A DNA stretch of 35,094 nt from a virus (IMGVR_UViG_3300030419_004439:1-35094); one strand, 5' to 3'. Shown: positions 7,788 to 14,959, counted from the first letter of the stretch. The notes: generated by a model not told the origin, from the sequence alone. Numbers and translations are program-made.

Positions 7788-9611
7788 CTATTTCCATTTT
7801 GGTCCTTTTCTATACCACGTTTTCCGTTTTTTGTGTACTCCACTTTGACGCGCTTTATCTTGACTAACGGATGTTTGATACGCGTCCCAACTATCCCACG
7901 TAGGGAACAGTACGAGATTATCATCTTTACTCTCACTCTCAAAGACAGGTTTACCTCGGCGGGGAAGGGCGCGAGCCCCTACAATCCCCATGATTAAAGC
8001 AGAAACTTTATCCCAGTGATGTCGATCCCGTCGTCGTCTACTCGCAGAACCGCGAGCCAACTCAGCGTTTGCATTTTCTTCGATTCGTTTATCATTTTTA
8101 TAGCTAAGAAGTTGCTCTACAGTATTCGCGTCATGGAGCACAAGGTCATCGAGAAGCGAATCCGTCAACCAACCCATTGTCTGATCAATAGATTTTGACG
8201 TTGTAGTAAAACCTGGACGCTTTAGCTTTTCGTAGAAAAGATTTGAGTAGCCCCAATCACGGAGAAGCGCGAGAATGGACTGCCCAACACCGTTAGACTC
8301 AACCACGATAAGCGCATTGTTATACTTCTTCGCTGCTTTTGAGATTGCTTTGGTGAATAGAAGCGGGTCAGAGTGGTCAGCATATGTCGCTACCTGAGTC
8401 CATTCACCATCATAGACTTTTAGAATCTGAAACGCTGCGTGATCTCGCGCAGCATGACCACAAGGGTCAACACCCATGACGTATCGAGCATCAGCCTCGG
8501 GCTGTTCATACTCCATATACGGCCCACGCCATGCCACGGTAGCTTTCTTTTGGTGTTTCTCAAGAACGTGTGCGGGAATCGCAGACTGCGCTGAAGCAAT
8601 CCAACAACTGATGTCATCAAAGGGGTAGAACACTTTGAAGAATTCTGGATTACGGCGAATCTTTACGTCAGTGGATAGCATCAGACGGCGAAACGCTAGA
8701 TTCTCTTTTGTCAGACCTTCAGATCCGTAACGATGGAGCAAATCGATTTCTTCATTGTCTAGTTGCCAATCGTCTTTCCAGGGACGGGCGTTAAGATTTC
8801 CATCCCAAAACGGTTTGAACAAATAGTGGTGACGACCCACACCATTCTTCGCTTCAAGGCAGTGTTGATGCCAGTCATCCCGAGCCTCCCACGGAGTACA
8901 CTCAAAGATTGCTAGGGCATGGTCCCGGTTCATAATCGATGGATAGATAAGGAACATAGATCCAGCGAAGTCAGCCCAAAACGCGCACTCAGAAGCATGG
9001 AACGTATCAGGGCTTTGACCGATACCAACTGCTCCAGTCTCAGCCGAGAGGACACGCATCTTCCCACCTTCGAGTGGGCGAAAGGTCAACTGCCTCGCCT
9101 CTCGATTTGGGATTGTACGGCTACGAACCTTCTTCGGCCAACGTTCGTGAAGATGGTGAACACGTTTATGTAGGTATTCTGCGCGATCTTTCGTATCCGC
9201 GATGCACACATGGTCATGGGCTGGAGTAAAAGCCGCTTTCGGATAACAGGCATACTCAGAAGTGAGAGACTTGCCCATCTGTCTAGCGGTTAGCACCGTC
9301 AAAAACTTCGTCTGACCAGCATCAGTCAGAGGAGGGTTCGACATATAGTTAAGAATTTCCGCTTGCAGAGTTTTTGTCAATCGGTAAGGATCGTAAGGTA
9401 CGAACCGTCCGGTTTGCTGGTCATGTACTTGACCAAACGCCGGGAGAGACTTGTTCGGAGACTGGAGAAATTGGAGCACCTGAGCGGCATTTCCGCCTAA
9501 AGGCGACATATTTTGTGTCTTCTGAGTGCTTGACGGTTTCCCCCCTACCCCCGATGGCCTAGAGGACTGGCTTGGCTGATTACCCTTAGCCGATGTGCCT
9601 TTGTTACTCAT
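7788..9611 (-). CDS. terL: Terminase large subunit (TerL)
   Basis: This 607-residue packaging motor would pump DNA into the prohead and cut it. The Walker A motif is ARQMGKS (109-115). The Walker B region is DTFHASECAFW (202-212), with E208 as the likely catalytic Glu and Ser where Asp is more common. The RNase H-like nuclease shows GVDPCG (D382), VVESNG (E438) and HHWDK (D534), the expected three acidic residues. Both ends are long and basic or disordered. It overlaps the preceding gene by eight bases (ATGAGTAA), a coupled arrangement. The family call is secure; the packaging type (cos or headful) cannot be read from here. Confidence 0.92.
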   Translation of the reverse strand: MSNKGTSAKGNQPSQSSRPSGVGGKPSSTQKTQNMSPLGGNAAQVLQFLQSPNKSLPAFGQVHDQQTGRFVPYDPYRLTKTLQAEILNYMSNPPLTDAGQTKFLTVLTARQMGKSLTSEYACYPKAAFTPAHDHVCIADTKDRAEYLHKRVHHLHERWPKKVRSRTIPNREARQLTFRPLEGGKMRVLSAETGAVGIGQSPDTFHASECAFWADFAGSMFLIYPSIMNRDHALAIFECTPWEARDDWHQHCLEAKNGVGRHHYLFKPFWDGNLNARPWKDDWQLDNEEIDLLHRYGSEGLTKENLAFRRLMLSTDVKIRRNPEFFKVFYPFDDISCWIASAQSAIPAHVLEKHQKKATVAWRGPYMEYEQPEADARYVMGVDPCGHAARDHAAFQILKVYDGEWTQVATYADHSDPLLFTKAISKAAKKYNNALIVVESNGVGQSILALLRDWGYSNLFYEKLKRPGFTTTSKSIDQTMGWLTDSLLDDLVLHDANTVEQLLSYKNDKRIEENANAELARGSASRRRRDRHHWDKVSALIMGIVGARALPRRGKPVFESESKDDNLVLFPTWDSWDAYQTSVSQDKARQSGVHKKRKTWYRKGPKWK

Positions 9612-9993
9612 TTACTGCCTTTGGTTTTGCGGGTACTGAGTCGATAACCTTCGCCGCATCCTTGAGCGTAGGCGCCTCTGGATTGCCTGCGATCTGAATC
9701 AACTGCCCAATAAAGTTTACGTCCCCATCCCCATTAGTGATGTTCTGAGTTTGGACACATGAGTACATTAACTCGCCCCACAGCCTGAGTTCTTTGCTTA
9801 GTTTAGTGGGAACGTTTCCATTAGCGACAGCCATCGCACACATCGAGGCATAATCCAGTACGTCTTCGACGCTACGCACGCCCTTATCCTTTAGAATCGA
9901 GTTTAGATCGGGCACGGCAGGAAGGTTTTCATCAACCGCTGCTGGCAGATCGGGCTCGTTGTCGTCGTTTTCTAGCACGTCGTCGAAGTTCAT
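9604..9993 (-). CDS. Acidic protein upstream of TerL, candidate small terminase or accessory factor
   Basis: This 129-residue protein has an acidic N-terminus (DDVLENDDNEPDLP) and a helical centre (SVEDVLDYASMCAMAVANG, KELRLWGELMYSCVQTQN). The ATG is supported by GAGGTGA five bases upstream, although it lies 62 bases inside the end of the preceding gene. Genes coupled to TerL from upstream are often the small terminase subunit, but no DNA-binding helix-turn-helix is evident here. The neighbouring 332-residue protein has one. The two may share that role. The function is an inference from position. Confidence 0.5.
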   Translation of the reverse strand: MNFDDVLENDDNEPDLPAAVDENLPAVPDLNSILKDKGVRSVEDVLDYASMCAMAVANGNVPTKLSKELRLWGELMYSCVQTQNITNGDGDVNFIGQLIQIAGNPEAPTLKDAAKVIDSVPAKPKAVNE

Positions 9994-10930
9994 TCTTCAC
10001 CTCGGGGTCATCCCTATCATACACCGGTACGCGCAAAGGTAACTTAGCCCAGGGAAGTTTTTCATCTGGATTCAACTCCATAAACCTATACCTAAAGCGC
10101 ATTAACCAGCGTGTCGGCAGGGAATCGGTAGACTCCCACTCTCTCTTAGCCTGAATAGACGGAAAAACTAGCCCAGGGGTGTAGATTGGGCGAGGGATCG
10201 GGGCAAATGCAGCCTTAGCCTTTAATTGGGCCTGCATATAGGGTGTTTTTACGATCTCATCGTAGATCCGAAACGAATTCCTAGCGTCACCTAGCCATCT
10301 ACTCAAGCCATCCCCCCGATATAGGGCAGCGAGAGCCCTTGCCCTACGCTGATTCGTAACGATGGGCATGAGATCAGTGCTAACGGCCCATATGACAAAC
10401 TTAGACGCGTTCCCTGCCCAGGAGATAAGACGAGAGAATCGATTGTAGAGTGTCTGCACAGAACACTGGAGAGCCTCTGCAATCGCTGGAGGCGGTGCCC
10501 CGGCTAGGTACCACATAAAGCCACTAACCAAGTGCCTGTCTTCATATGAACTCAAGAAGCCCCAATGCCTAGGTGCAGGCGCCTTTAGGAAAGCACATGC
10601 CATTTCATACGGGCTAGGAGGCTCATTTACTGGAAATGATTCCTCGATCACCTTCGGCCACGCTTTCGGGGCCACCCCAAAGGACTCAGACAGTAATACC
10701 TGCTTAAACACGGGATTAATATCCGCATATCGCCGGATATACCGCGTGATCTGCTGCTTTTTGGGGGTAAGTTCTAAATTCCGTTGGGACTCCTGCTCCA
10801 TAAACGGTGAGCCTAGCGGATATGCCCGAAAGAAGTCTATCATCCCCAACGTATCCACCCACGTTGCCTTTGATCCACTACACCACAACCGAAACATCGG
10901 CGCTATCAGCGACTTTTCTTTCATATTCAT
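9932..10930 (-). CDS. Helix-turn-helix protein at the head of the packaging operon, possible TerS-like
   Basis: This 332-residue protein has a helix-turn-helix-like stretch at about 149-168 (AIAEALQCSVQTLYNRFSRL), helical flanks, and a very basic C-terminus (RRRARKRRQRARSA). It is the first well-supported gene of the leftward operon. DNA binding is likely, either as the small terminase subunit recognising packaging sites or as a late regulator. No clear Shine-Dalgarno precedes its ATG; it overlaps the stop of a short upstream frame as ATGA. It is larger than typical small terminases, so the role is uncertain. Confidence 0.55.
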   Translation of the reverse strand: MNMKEKSLIAPMFRLWCSGSKATWVDTLGMIDFFRAYPLGSPFMEQESQRNLELTPKKQQITRYIRRYADINPVFKQVLLSESFGVAPKAWPKVIEESFPVNEPPSPYEMACAFLKAPAPRHWGFLSSYEDRHLVSGFMWYLAGAPPPAIAEALQCSVQTLYNRFSRLISWAGNASKFVIWAVSTDLMPIVTNQRRARALAALYRGDGLSRWLGDARNSFRIYDEIVKTPYMQAQLKAKAAFAPIPRPIYTPGLVFPSIQAKREWESTDSLPTRWLMRFRYRFMELNPDEKLPWAKLPLRVPVYDRDDPEVKNELRRRARKRRQRARSASSG

Positions 10931-11103
10931 TTATACCACGGGGTTTTCCGCCATACTGGTATCGCGTTTGGTGGGACTCCCCCCCGGAACAACCCCCCCC
11001 CGGCCTTAACCGGAAGTGCTTTTTTCCGAAAACCCTTATTGCAGCTCAGTTGCATTTGCAGTGCAGTTGCTATAGCAGCTCGCCTGCGTATAGCGGCTCT
11101 CAT
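10927..11103 (-). CDS. Possible short leader ORF upstream of the packaging operon
   Basis: A 58-codon frame from ATG 11101-11103 ends in TGA overlapping the next gene's ATG. It is basic (MRAAIRRRAAIATALQMQL) and passes through a long G run. An AAGGGA lies about ten bases upstream. A GTG at 11128-11130 would add nine residues. The overlap could supply translational coupling to the next gene, which lacks its own ribosome binding site. The protein resembles nothing known and may not be real. Confidence 0.25.
   Translation of the reverse strand: MRAAIRRRAAIATALQMQLSCNKGFRKKALPVKAGGGLFRGGVPPNAIPVWRKTPWYK
11045..11090. repeat. Cluster of CAGTTGC direct and inverted repeats
   Basis: CAGTTGC occurs at about 11047 and 11063, with GCAG/CTGC elements interleaved up to 11090. 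The cluster lies just upstream of the packaging operon, where a small terminase could bind or a repressor could act. It is short and could be chance. Confidence 0.3.
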
Positions 11104-11105
11104 AT

Positions 11106-11182
11106 CCTTGACATTCCCTTGACATATCACCCGTCGAACAAGTGCCCTGCATCTGATACACTCAATGGGTGTACTTTGACAT
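11106..11182. promoter_or_regulatory. Three TTGACAT operator-like repeats in the divergent control region
   Basis: CCTTGACAT is present twice, with TTGACA at 11108-11113 and 11119-11124, exactly 11 bases apart, about one helical turn. A third TTTGACAT has TTGACA at 11176-11181. TTGACA is the sigma-70 -35 consensus, but no good -10 hexamer lies 16-18 bases downstream on the plus strand. Same-face spacing fits a regulator binding site between the leftward packaging operon and the rightward genes. The role is inferred. Confidence 0.4.
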
Positions 11183-11224
11183 TATGAGAACGGATAGATT
11201 GAGCGGGTTTTGAGACGGCTACAC

Positions 11225-11519
11225 CTGGCGACGACCGGGCGAGCACGCGAATAGACTTGAGTGAAAAGTAGGGACGTATGAAAACGTTGTCCGCTTGTTT
11301 CTTCGAGCGACACGCCAGAATGAACCTGGACAGTCTTTCCCAGTATTAAATACGAATGGAGGCAATGTTGAAAACCTCAAACTGACTGCGAGAATCGCGC
11401 CGTTTTCCCTGAAAAGGGCGCGGTTTTCGCAGTCCAGTTATCTGAAGGTGCGAAGCGGTAACGGGTCGCACCTTTCGATAACTGGCGATTAAGCCAGTTA
11501 GAAAGCCCGATAAAACGGG
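11225..11519 (+). ncRNA. Highly structured leader RNA upstream of the 205-residue protein gene
   Basis: About 300 bases contain successive stems. CTGGCG 11225-11230 pairs with CGCCAG 11313-11318 around smaller hairpins. GAGG 11359-11362 pairs with CCTC 11375-11378. CTGCGAGAATCGCGCC 11386-11401 pairs with 11417-11432 over 16 pairs with only G-U wobbles. CCAGTTATC 11434-11442 pairs with 11477-11485, extended by AAGGTGCGA/TCGCACCTT. AACTGGC 11480-11486 can instead pair with GCCAGTT 11493-11499, so the last two stems exclude each other. CCCG/CGGG 11506-11519 sits next to the GAGGT ribosome binding site at 11522. It resembles an attenuator or riboswitch-like leader; no known RNA family is recognised. 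Confidence 0.6.
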
Positions 11520-11534
11520 TCGAGGTAAAACAAA

Positions 11535-12152
11535 ATGAGTAAGACTATGCAAGACATCGAAGCGGAAGCAAAGGCACTTTTTGAGAAGCGGAACAGCTAC
11601 AATCCGTTTCCCTATCGGGTCGCCACGGACGAAAGAGCGCGGGTTCTACCTTGCGCGTTCCGTATCGAGGCGCATCCCGTAGGCGGAAAGGCTGACGGGC
11701 AACCGTCGAACGCTGTCTTCTATTTGGTGCGCGATACGTTCGATGAAGAAACCGGAGAGAAAACCGGAGCACGTCCAGAAGGTTTCGCACTGGCGGACGA
11801 GAACGGTCGGACAGTTTGCGTATCGTGGGATAGCGCAGCGAAGAAGGCCGATACTGCGAGGACGTGGAACCGGGTTGAGGAAGCGGCACGCGCGGCGGGT
11901 TGGCTTCGACATCTCCGAGGTGGGGAAGGTATCCCCAAAGAAGCGAAACGCCCCTATGAGATAGAAGCGCTCATGGCGGAGACTATCGCGCTTCTCTCGC
12001 GATTCTCAAACGGTGCCGAGGTTGACCGCAAGCAAGCGACGACCACGGCGAAAACCATTCGGCCGGACCTGGCGCCTTGGATGGACGAGAACGGCGACTT
12101 TCTGCCGCCACCGAAGAAGAAGACACCCGCGAAGAAGACCGCGAAGAAGTGA
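11535..12152 (+). CDS. Unknown protein with a histone-like lysine-rich tail
   Basis: This 205-residue protein starts at an ATG behind GAGGTAAAACAAA. No domain is recognised. The N-terminal half has a beta pattern (VLPCAFRIEAHPV, NAVFYLVRDTF, ARPEGFALADENG), the centre is helical, and the C-terminus is PPPKKKTPAKKTAKK, like histone H1 or other nonspecific DNA-binding tails. The gene is visibly GC-richer than its neighbours (many GCG, CGG and GAG codons), which suggests recent acquisition. It is the first gene of the rightward block, carries the structured leader, and is closed by its own terminator. DNA binding is inferred from the tail. Confidence 0.7.
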   Translation: MSKTMQDIEAEAKALFEKRNSYNPFPYRVATDERARVLPCAFRIEAHPVGGKADGQPSNAVFYLVRDTFDEETGEKTGARPEGFALADENGRTVCVSWDSAAKKADTARTWNRVEEAARAAGWLRHLRGGEGIPKEAKRPYEIEALMAETIALLSRFSNGAEVDRKQATTTAKTIRPDLAPWMDENGDFLPPPKKKTPAKKTAKK

Positions 12153-12167
12153 AGAAGCGGAAACGAA

Positions 12168-12199
12168 AAAGCCCCTATCGGGAAACCGGTAGGGGCTTT
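12168..12199 (+). terminator. Strong hairpin terminator after the GC-rich gene
   Basis: AAAGCCCCTATC pairs with GGTAGGGGCTTT as a 12-bp stem with a GGGAAACC loop. The 3' side has only a short T run. A run of A precedes it, so it could also stop leftward transcription. Confidence 0.75.
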
Positions 12200-12214
12200 C
12201 TCACATCTTCACGA

Positions 12215-12302
12215 AACGGTTTTATTTTTTAGTAGAACCGTTCTGGTATGGTCTTTGTTTTAGTTGGCTCCAGTCAGGACACTATCAAACGACAGTGTTC
12301 TG
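12215..12302 (+). promoter_or_regulatory. Two leader hairpins before the 47-residue gene
   Basis: AACGGTT 12215-12221 pairs with AACCGTT 12236-12242. CAGGACACT 12275-12283 pairs with AGTGTTCTG 12294-12302 as a 9-bp stem. The AGGAGGT ribosome binding site follows at 12327. The second hairpin holds the same place as the TGTGC/GCACA hairpins further downstream. The rest of the gap 12200-12340 shows no gene. Confidence 0.45.
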
Positions 12303-12340
12303 TCTCATGTTAACTAAGTTATCATTAGGAGGTAAAAAAC

Positions 12341-12484
12341 ATGACAGAGCGAGAAAAGAAACTGGCCGCTGAACTGAAAAGAATCTTGGCAAAAGGTAAA
12401 CGGGGAGAAACCTCCGTGAACCGCACGATTCTGTTGGCTGCCATCGCAATCTCTGAGCACAAGAAACTTGTGGCACAAGCATGA
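12341..12484 (+). CDS. Small basic unknown protein (47 residues)
   Basis: This ATG is preceded by a near-perfect AGGAGGT ribosome binding site seven bases upstream. It encodes 47 residues starting MTEREKKLAAELKRILAKGK, a charged helix, then an Ala/Ile-rich helix ending EHKKLVAQA. The stop overlaps the start of the next tiny gene (ATGA). No function is recognised. The ribosome binding site and coupling make it a likely real gene. Confidence 0.65.
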   Translation: MTEREKKLAAELKRILAKGKRGETSVNRTILLAAIAISEHKKLVAQA

Positions 12485-12558
12485 CGTTCTTAATCAATCT
12501 TTATTTAGTTTTGATTGTGGTCTTGCTTGTTGACTGCAAAGGCGGGAAAAATGGATAA
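12481..12558 (+). CDS. Tiny hydrophobic membrane peptide
   Basis: This 25-codon frame overlaps the preceding stop (ATGA) and ends inside the next start (ATGGATAA). It encodes MTFLINLYLVLIVVLLVDC followed by KGGKNG. It is a single membrane-spanning helix, or a signal-like segment ending at a Cys. The Asp before the Cys is unusual for a lipobox, so lipidation is doubtful. Coupling on both sides supports translation. The role is unknown. Confidence 0.4.
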   Translation: MTFLINLYLVLIVVLLVDCKGGKNG

Positions 12559-12769
12559 GTTTTGGGTTAGGGTTACGTGTCTAAGCGGTAAAAGCTACAC
12601 TGACTTTTGGTTCGGTACTGACCATGACATACTCAAGAAGATGAAGTCTCACTTTGTAAGTGGGCTTCATCATCGGATAGAAACGGGCCCCGTCCCAACC
12701 GAGTCCAACAACTTTCTTGTCGAAGAACGGACCTACTATTGGGATGGCGTAGAGATGGCCGTTTCATAG
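12551..12769 (+). CDS. Unknown 72-residue protein
   Basis: The ATG at 12551 is favoured over an upstream in-frame GTG at 12515 because it overlaps the preceding stop and has GGCGGGA upstream. The protein begins MDKFWVRVTCLSGKSYTDFW and looks like a small alpha/beta fold with aromatic strands (WVRVTCLSG, YYWDGVEMAVS). No family is recognised. It closes the small-gene set before a strong terminator. Confidence 0.6.
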   Translation: MDKFWVRVTCLSGKSYTDFWFGTDHDILKKMKSHFVSGLHHRIETGPVPTESNNFLVEERTYYWDGVEMAVS

Positions 12770-12791
12770 TAGAGTTTGATTACAAAGGAAG

Positions 12792-12840
12792 AAGGCTGGT
12801 CGTGAAAGCGATCAGCCTTTTTACTGTGCAATCAAGCACA
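12792..12840 (+). terminator. Cassette 1: terminator followed by TGTGC/GCACA hairpin
   Basis: AAGGCTGGTCG 12792-12802 pairs with CGATCAGCCTT 12809-12819 and leads into a T run. It is followed at once by TGTGC 12825-12829 and GCACA 12836-12840 with loop AATCAA. An AGAGGT ribosome binding site and the next ATG (12862) come within 22 bases, leaving no room for an ordinary promoter. Confidence 0.75.
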
Positions 12841-12861
12841 AACAAAGAGGTATAAAAAAAC

Positions 12862-13419
12862 ATGAAAACGATTTTAGATATGACGGCCAAGGATGGGAGC
12901 AAACATCTTCCTACTATTCTATTAGAGGCTTTGCACTCTGGTAGGGATGAAAGGGAAAGGATGCCTCACGTCATAAAAGGACGGACAAAAGTTTTTAAGA
13001 AGAAGTTTGGCCTGCCTGGTATGAGGATGTACCAACTTGGGATTCTCAGTGGAGAGGAATGGGGCCAGGAAGTTGCAGGCTTTCATTATGGCAACGGCTT
13101 CTTGTGTGGGATGCTGGCAATCATAGATCCCGGCTGGCCCATAGAACAAAACCCCATCGCTTCTATCATTTGCGAAGCGGAGTACATCACGGATCTCAAG
13201 TCCGCAAAAAGATATGCTCTCAACTTTGGTCAGTGGCAGAAAGGTTTGATGAACGCTGTCCGCATTGGAACCTTAGACCAAACAAAGGAAGGACATGCTG
13301 ATATTCCTTTGTCTGATATTCTTGGGCCCTATGGGGCTCACGATATGGGTGCCTGCTATGCGCCCATCAATAAGTTCCGCCTGAAAAATGAGATTGGGAA
13401 ATCTCTGATTCATCCTTGA
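12862..13419 (+). CDS. Unknown 185-residue phage protein
   Basis: The ATG follows AGAGGTATAAAAAAAC, the ribosome binding site type repeated through this region. The protein has a helical N-terminus, a basic patch (KGRTKVFKKKFGLPGMR, residues about 40-56), and a mixed hydrophobic core (GFHYGNGFLCGMLAIIDPGWPI). No catalytic motif or known domain is recognised. It stands alone between two terminator cassettes, so it is probably expressed as a separate early gene. Confidence 0.65.
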   Translation: MKTILDMTAKDGSKHLPTILLEALHSGRDERERMPHVIKGRTKVFKKKFGLPGMRMYQLGILSGEEWGQEVAGFHYGNGFLCGMLAIIDPGWPIEQNPIASIICEAEYITDLKSAKRYALNFGQWQKGLMNAVRIGTLDQTKEGHADIPLSDILGPYGAHDMGACYAPINKFRLKNEIGKSLIHP

Positions 13420-13430
13420 TGACATTGTAT

Positions 13431-13480
13431 AAAGCCCGAACGTTTACGCGTTCGGGTTTTGTATTGTGCAATCAAGCACA
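13431..13480 (+). terminator. Cassette 2: terminator followed by TGTGC/GCACA hairpin
   Basis: AAAGCCCGAACG 13431-13442 pairs with CGTTCGGGTTTT 13449-13460 (12 pairs, one G-U). TGTGC 13465-13469 and GCACA 13476-13480 follow, with the same AATCAA loop as cassette 1. A GAGGTAATAAAACAA ribosome binding site and ATG 13503 follow. Confidence 0.75.
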
Positions 13481-13502
13481 GAAACGAGGTAATAAAACAA
13501 TC

Positions 13503-14096
13503 ATGGAAACTACAATCGAACTGTTGCAGTTCTGTCGAACGAATACTTTTAATCCCGACTGCCCAGGTACTACTATAACTGGAATCGGGGCTGATGATTT
13601 TGTAAGTGCAGTCTTGGATCGAGATGGCAAATGGCAAACCTCAAAGGAATATCCTGAGATATGCCAGCACCTTTTTGTCGAGAATGATTTTACCACAACC
13701 CTTCAAGGTGTTGTCCAGGTAGTCCCTGGTATGGCAATCAAAGAAGACATGACGGTCCGAAGTGGAACAGGTAGAGAAGAAAAACCCTTCAAGGTTATGT
13801 GGGTCAACGCTTCTGATACCGAAGTTCCAAAGGCTAAGTATCTCAATCTGATTCTGTATTCTCGGGAGCATCTTGCGAACGAGGGTATTGATATTGAGAG
13901 TGATTGGGGAGTGGTAACTGTTCTCGGTGTACCAACACTGGAACAAACTCCACCAAAACGTAGCACCTTAGAGCGTAATGCTGAGAGCATCGAGGCTGGC
14001 GGAAACGGTTTCGATGTAACACCAGAACAGTACGATGATTCAGATTCGTATTGGTATGGGCAAGGTGGAAACGGAGAATGGATTACGGTGATGTAA
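13503..14096 (+). CDS. Unknown 197-residue protein
   Basis: The ATG at 13503 is chosen over an upstream in-frame start because it sits behind the repeated GAGGTAATAAAACAA ribosome binding site and after the cassette hairpins. The protein starts METTIELLQFCRTNTFNP. A stretch near residues 115-145 (AKYLNLILYSREHLANEG, SDWGVVTVLGV) faintly recalls DUF3228-type proteins, but this is a weak impression. The C-terminus is Asp/Gly/Tyr-rich and probably disordered. It sits alone between two cassettes. Confidence 0.6.
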   Translation: METTIELLQFCRTNTFNPDCPGTTITGIGADDFVSAVLDRDGKWQTSKEYPEICQHLFVENDFTTTLQGVVQVVPGMAIKEDMTVRSGTGREEKPFKVMWVNASDTEVPKAKYLNLILYSREHLANEGIDIESDWGVVTVLGVPTLEQTPPKRSTLERNAESIEAGGNGFDVTPEQYDDSDSYWYGQGGNGEWITVM

Positions 14097-14116
14097 TCGC
14101 TGTGTGATTCCAAAGG

Positions 14117-14168
14117 AAAAAGCCTGGGCATATATCGTGTCCAGGTTTTTTACTGTGCAATCATGCAC
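14117..14168 (+). terminator. Cassette 3: terminator followed by a variant small hairpin
   Basis: AAAAAGCCTGGGCA 14117-14130 pairs with TGTCCAGGTTTTTT 14138-14151. The small hairpin keeps its position but uses GTGCA 14155-14159 with TGCAC 14164-14168 around loop ATCA, a change that preserves pairing. AGAGGTAATAAAACA and ATG 14190 follow. Confidence 0.75.
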
Positions 14169-14189
14169 TGTATAAGAGGTAATAAAACA

Positions 14190-14894
14190 ATGGTTACTAC
14201 AGAGTTAAGGACCGCATGTTGTAACGCTTACTACACAGATTGGGATGGTATCCTGGTGTGTCGTAAGTGTGAGGCGCGGAACCCTGAGATTATAGAAATC
14301 GATTCAGATTCTATGTGTAACGAGTCTGGTATGGCGATCGAGTTTGGTCAGCCCGGTGTTGGTAAAACAAATCGATCCGGTGTTGGTAAAACAAATATCG
14401 AACGTCCACACTATGAGGATGAAGCAGTGTTTATCTATGTACTGGACGACGGGGAAACTTGGACATTAACTAAGCCGACTCCTGTTCCTGTCACGGCTGA
14501 ACAACTTACGCGCATCGAGAACGATGAAAACGTATACGATGTTGTTCCGGATTGGGACGAGCACTTTGTTCTTGGTGATCCTATCCCACGTTCTACGCGT
14601 AATGCTCCTGATGTGGTGGCTATCCCTGAGTATGACTTTGTTCAGGCAGGGATTGATGCCCGAGAAAGATTGAAGAAGACTGCGATGGAATCTGCCCAGG
14701 AATACATCGATCGCGAAGTCTTCCAACGCTTCCAGCTTTCAGCCAGGGACGCTGCTGCACTGGCTCAGACTATGCAACTCTCCGCCTTCAATATTCCGGA
14801 GGAGATTATGTGTAGAATCTGTGACGGTGAAGGCGGTGGGCTGAACGGTAAATGCACAGCCTGCGATGGGACCGGGCGAATGTGTGAGGAATAG
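14190..14894 (+). CDS. Double zinc-finger protein of unknown role
   Basis: This 234-residue protein starts from the ATG behind AGAGGTAATAAAACA. Cys residues at 10, 11, 24 and 27 (ACCNAYYTDW, LVCRKC) suggest an N-terminal zinc ribbon. C208, C211, C222 and C225 in CRICDGEGGG and CTACDGTG match the CxxCxGxG knuckles of DnaJ-type zinc fingers. An 8-residue tandem repeat (GVGKTNRS, GVGKTNIE) lies at about 56-71. A role in binding protein, RNA or DNA is likely from the fingers, but no specific function can be named. It is flanked by cassettes on both sides. Confidence 0.65.
   Translation: MVTTELRTACCNAYYTDWDGILVCRKCEARNPEIIEIDSDSMCNESGMAIEFGQPGVGKTNRSGVGKTNIERPHYEDEAVFIYVLDDGETWTLTKPTPVPVTAEQLTRIENDENVYDVVPDWDEHFVLGDPIPRSTRNAPDVVAIPEYDFVQAGIDARERLKKTAMESAQEYIDREVFQRFQLSARDAAALAQTMQLSAFNIPEEIMCRICDGEGGGLNGKCTACDGTGRMCEE
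14353..14396 (+). repeat. 24-base tandem duplication inside the zinc-finger gene
   Basis: A 20-base stretch beginning CCGGTGTTGGTAAAACAAAT at 14353 is repeated exactly at 14377, a 24-base unit. It adds eight residues in frame. The core GGTAAAACAA resembles the leader sequence around nearby ribosome binding sites. Confidence 0.8.
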
Positions 14895-14908
14895 TAAAAG
14901 CCTATTGG

Positions 14909-14959
14909 AAAAAGCATCGGCCCTTGTGGTCGGTGCTTTTTACTGTGCGCTTTTGCACA
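14909..14959 (+). terminator. Cassette 4: terminator followed by TGTGC/GCACA hairpin
   Basis: AAAAAGCATCGGCC 14909-14922 pairs with GGTCGGTGCTTTTT 14928-14941 (14 pairs). TGTGC 14944-14948 and GCACA 14955-14959 follow with a different loop, GCTTTT. Stem conserved and loop changed argues for structure. GAGAGGT and ATG 14979 follow. Confidence 0.75.

Noticed and set aside
11108-11181. TTGACA hexamers as ordinary sigma-70 promoters
   Set aside because: No acceptable -10 hexamer is 16-18 bases downstream on the plus strand, so they are better read as operator-like repeats.
11295-11552. Open frames on both strands in the leader region
   Set aside because: They are short, lack ribosome binding sites, and coincide with the paired stems of the leader RNA.
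12515-12550. GTG start for the 72-residue protein
   Set aside because: It falls within the membrane-peptide frame without a ribosome binding site; ATG 12551 is better placed.
13416-13502. Longer N-terminus for the protein at 13503
   Set aside because: It would be translated through the terminator and small hairpin and lacks a ribosome binding site; the ATG at 13503 has a strong one.
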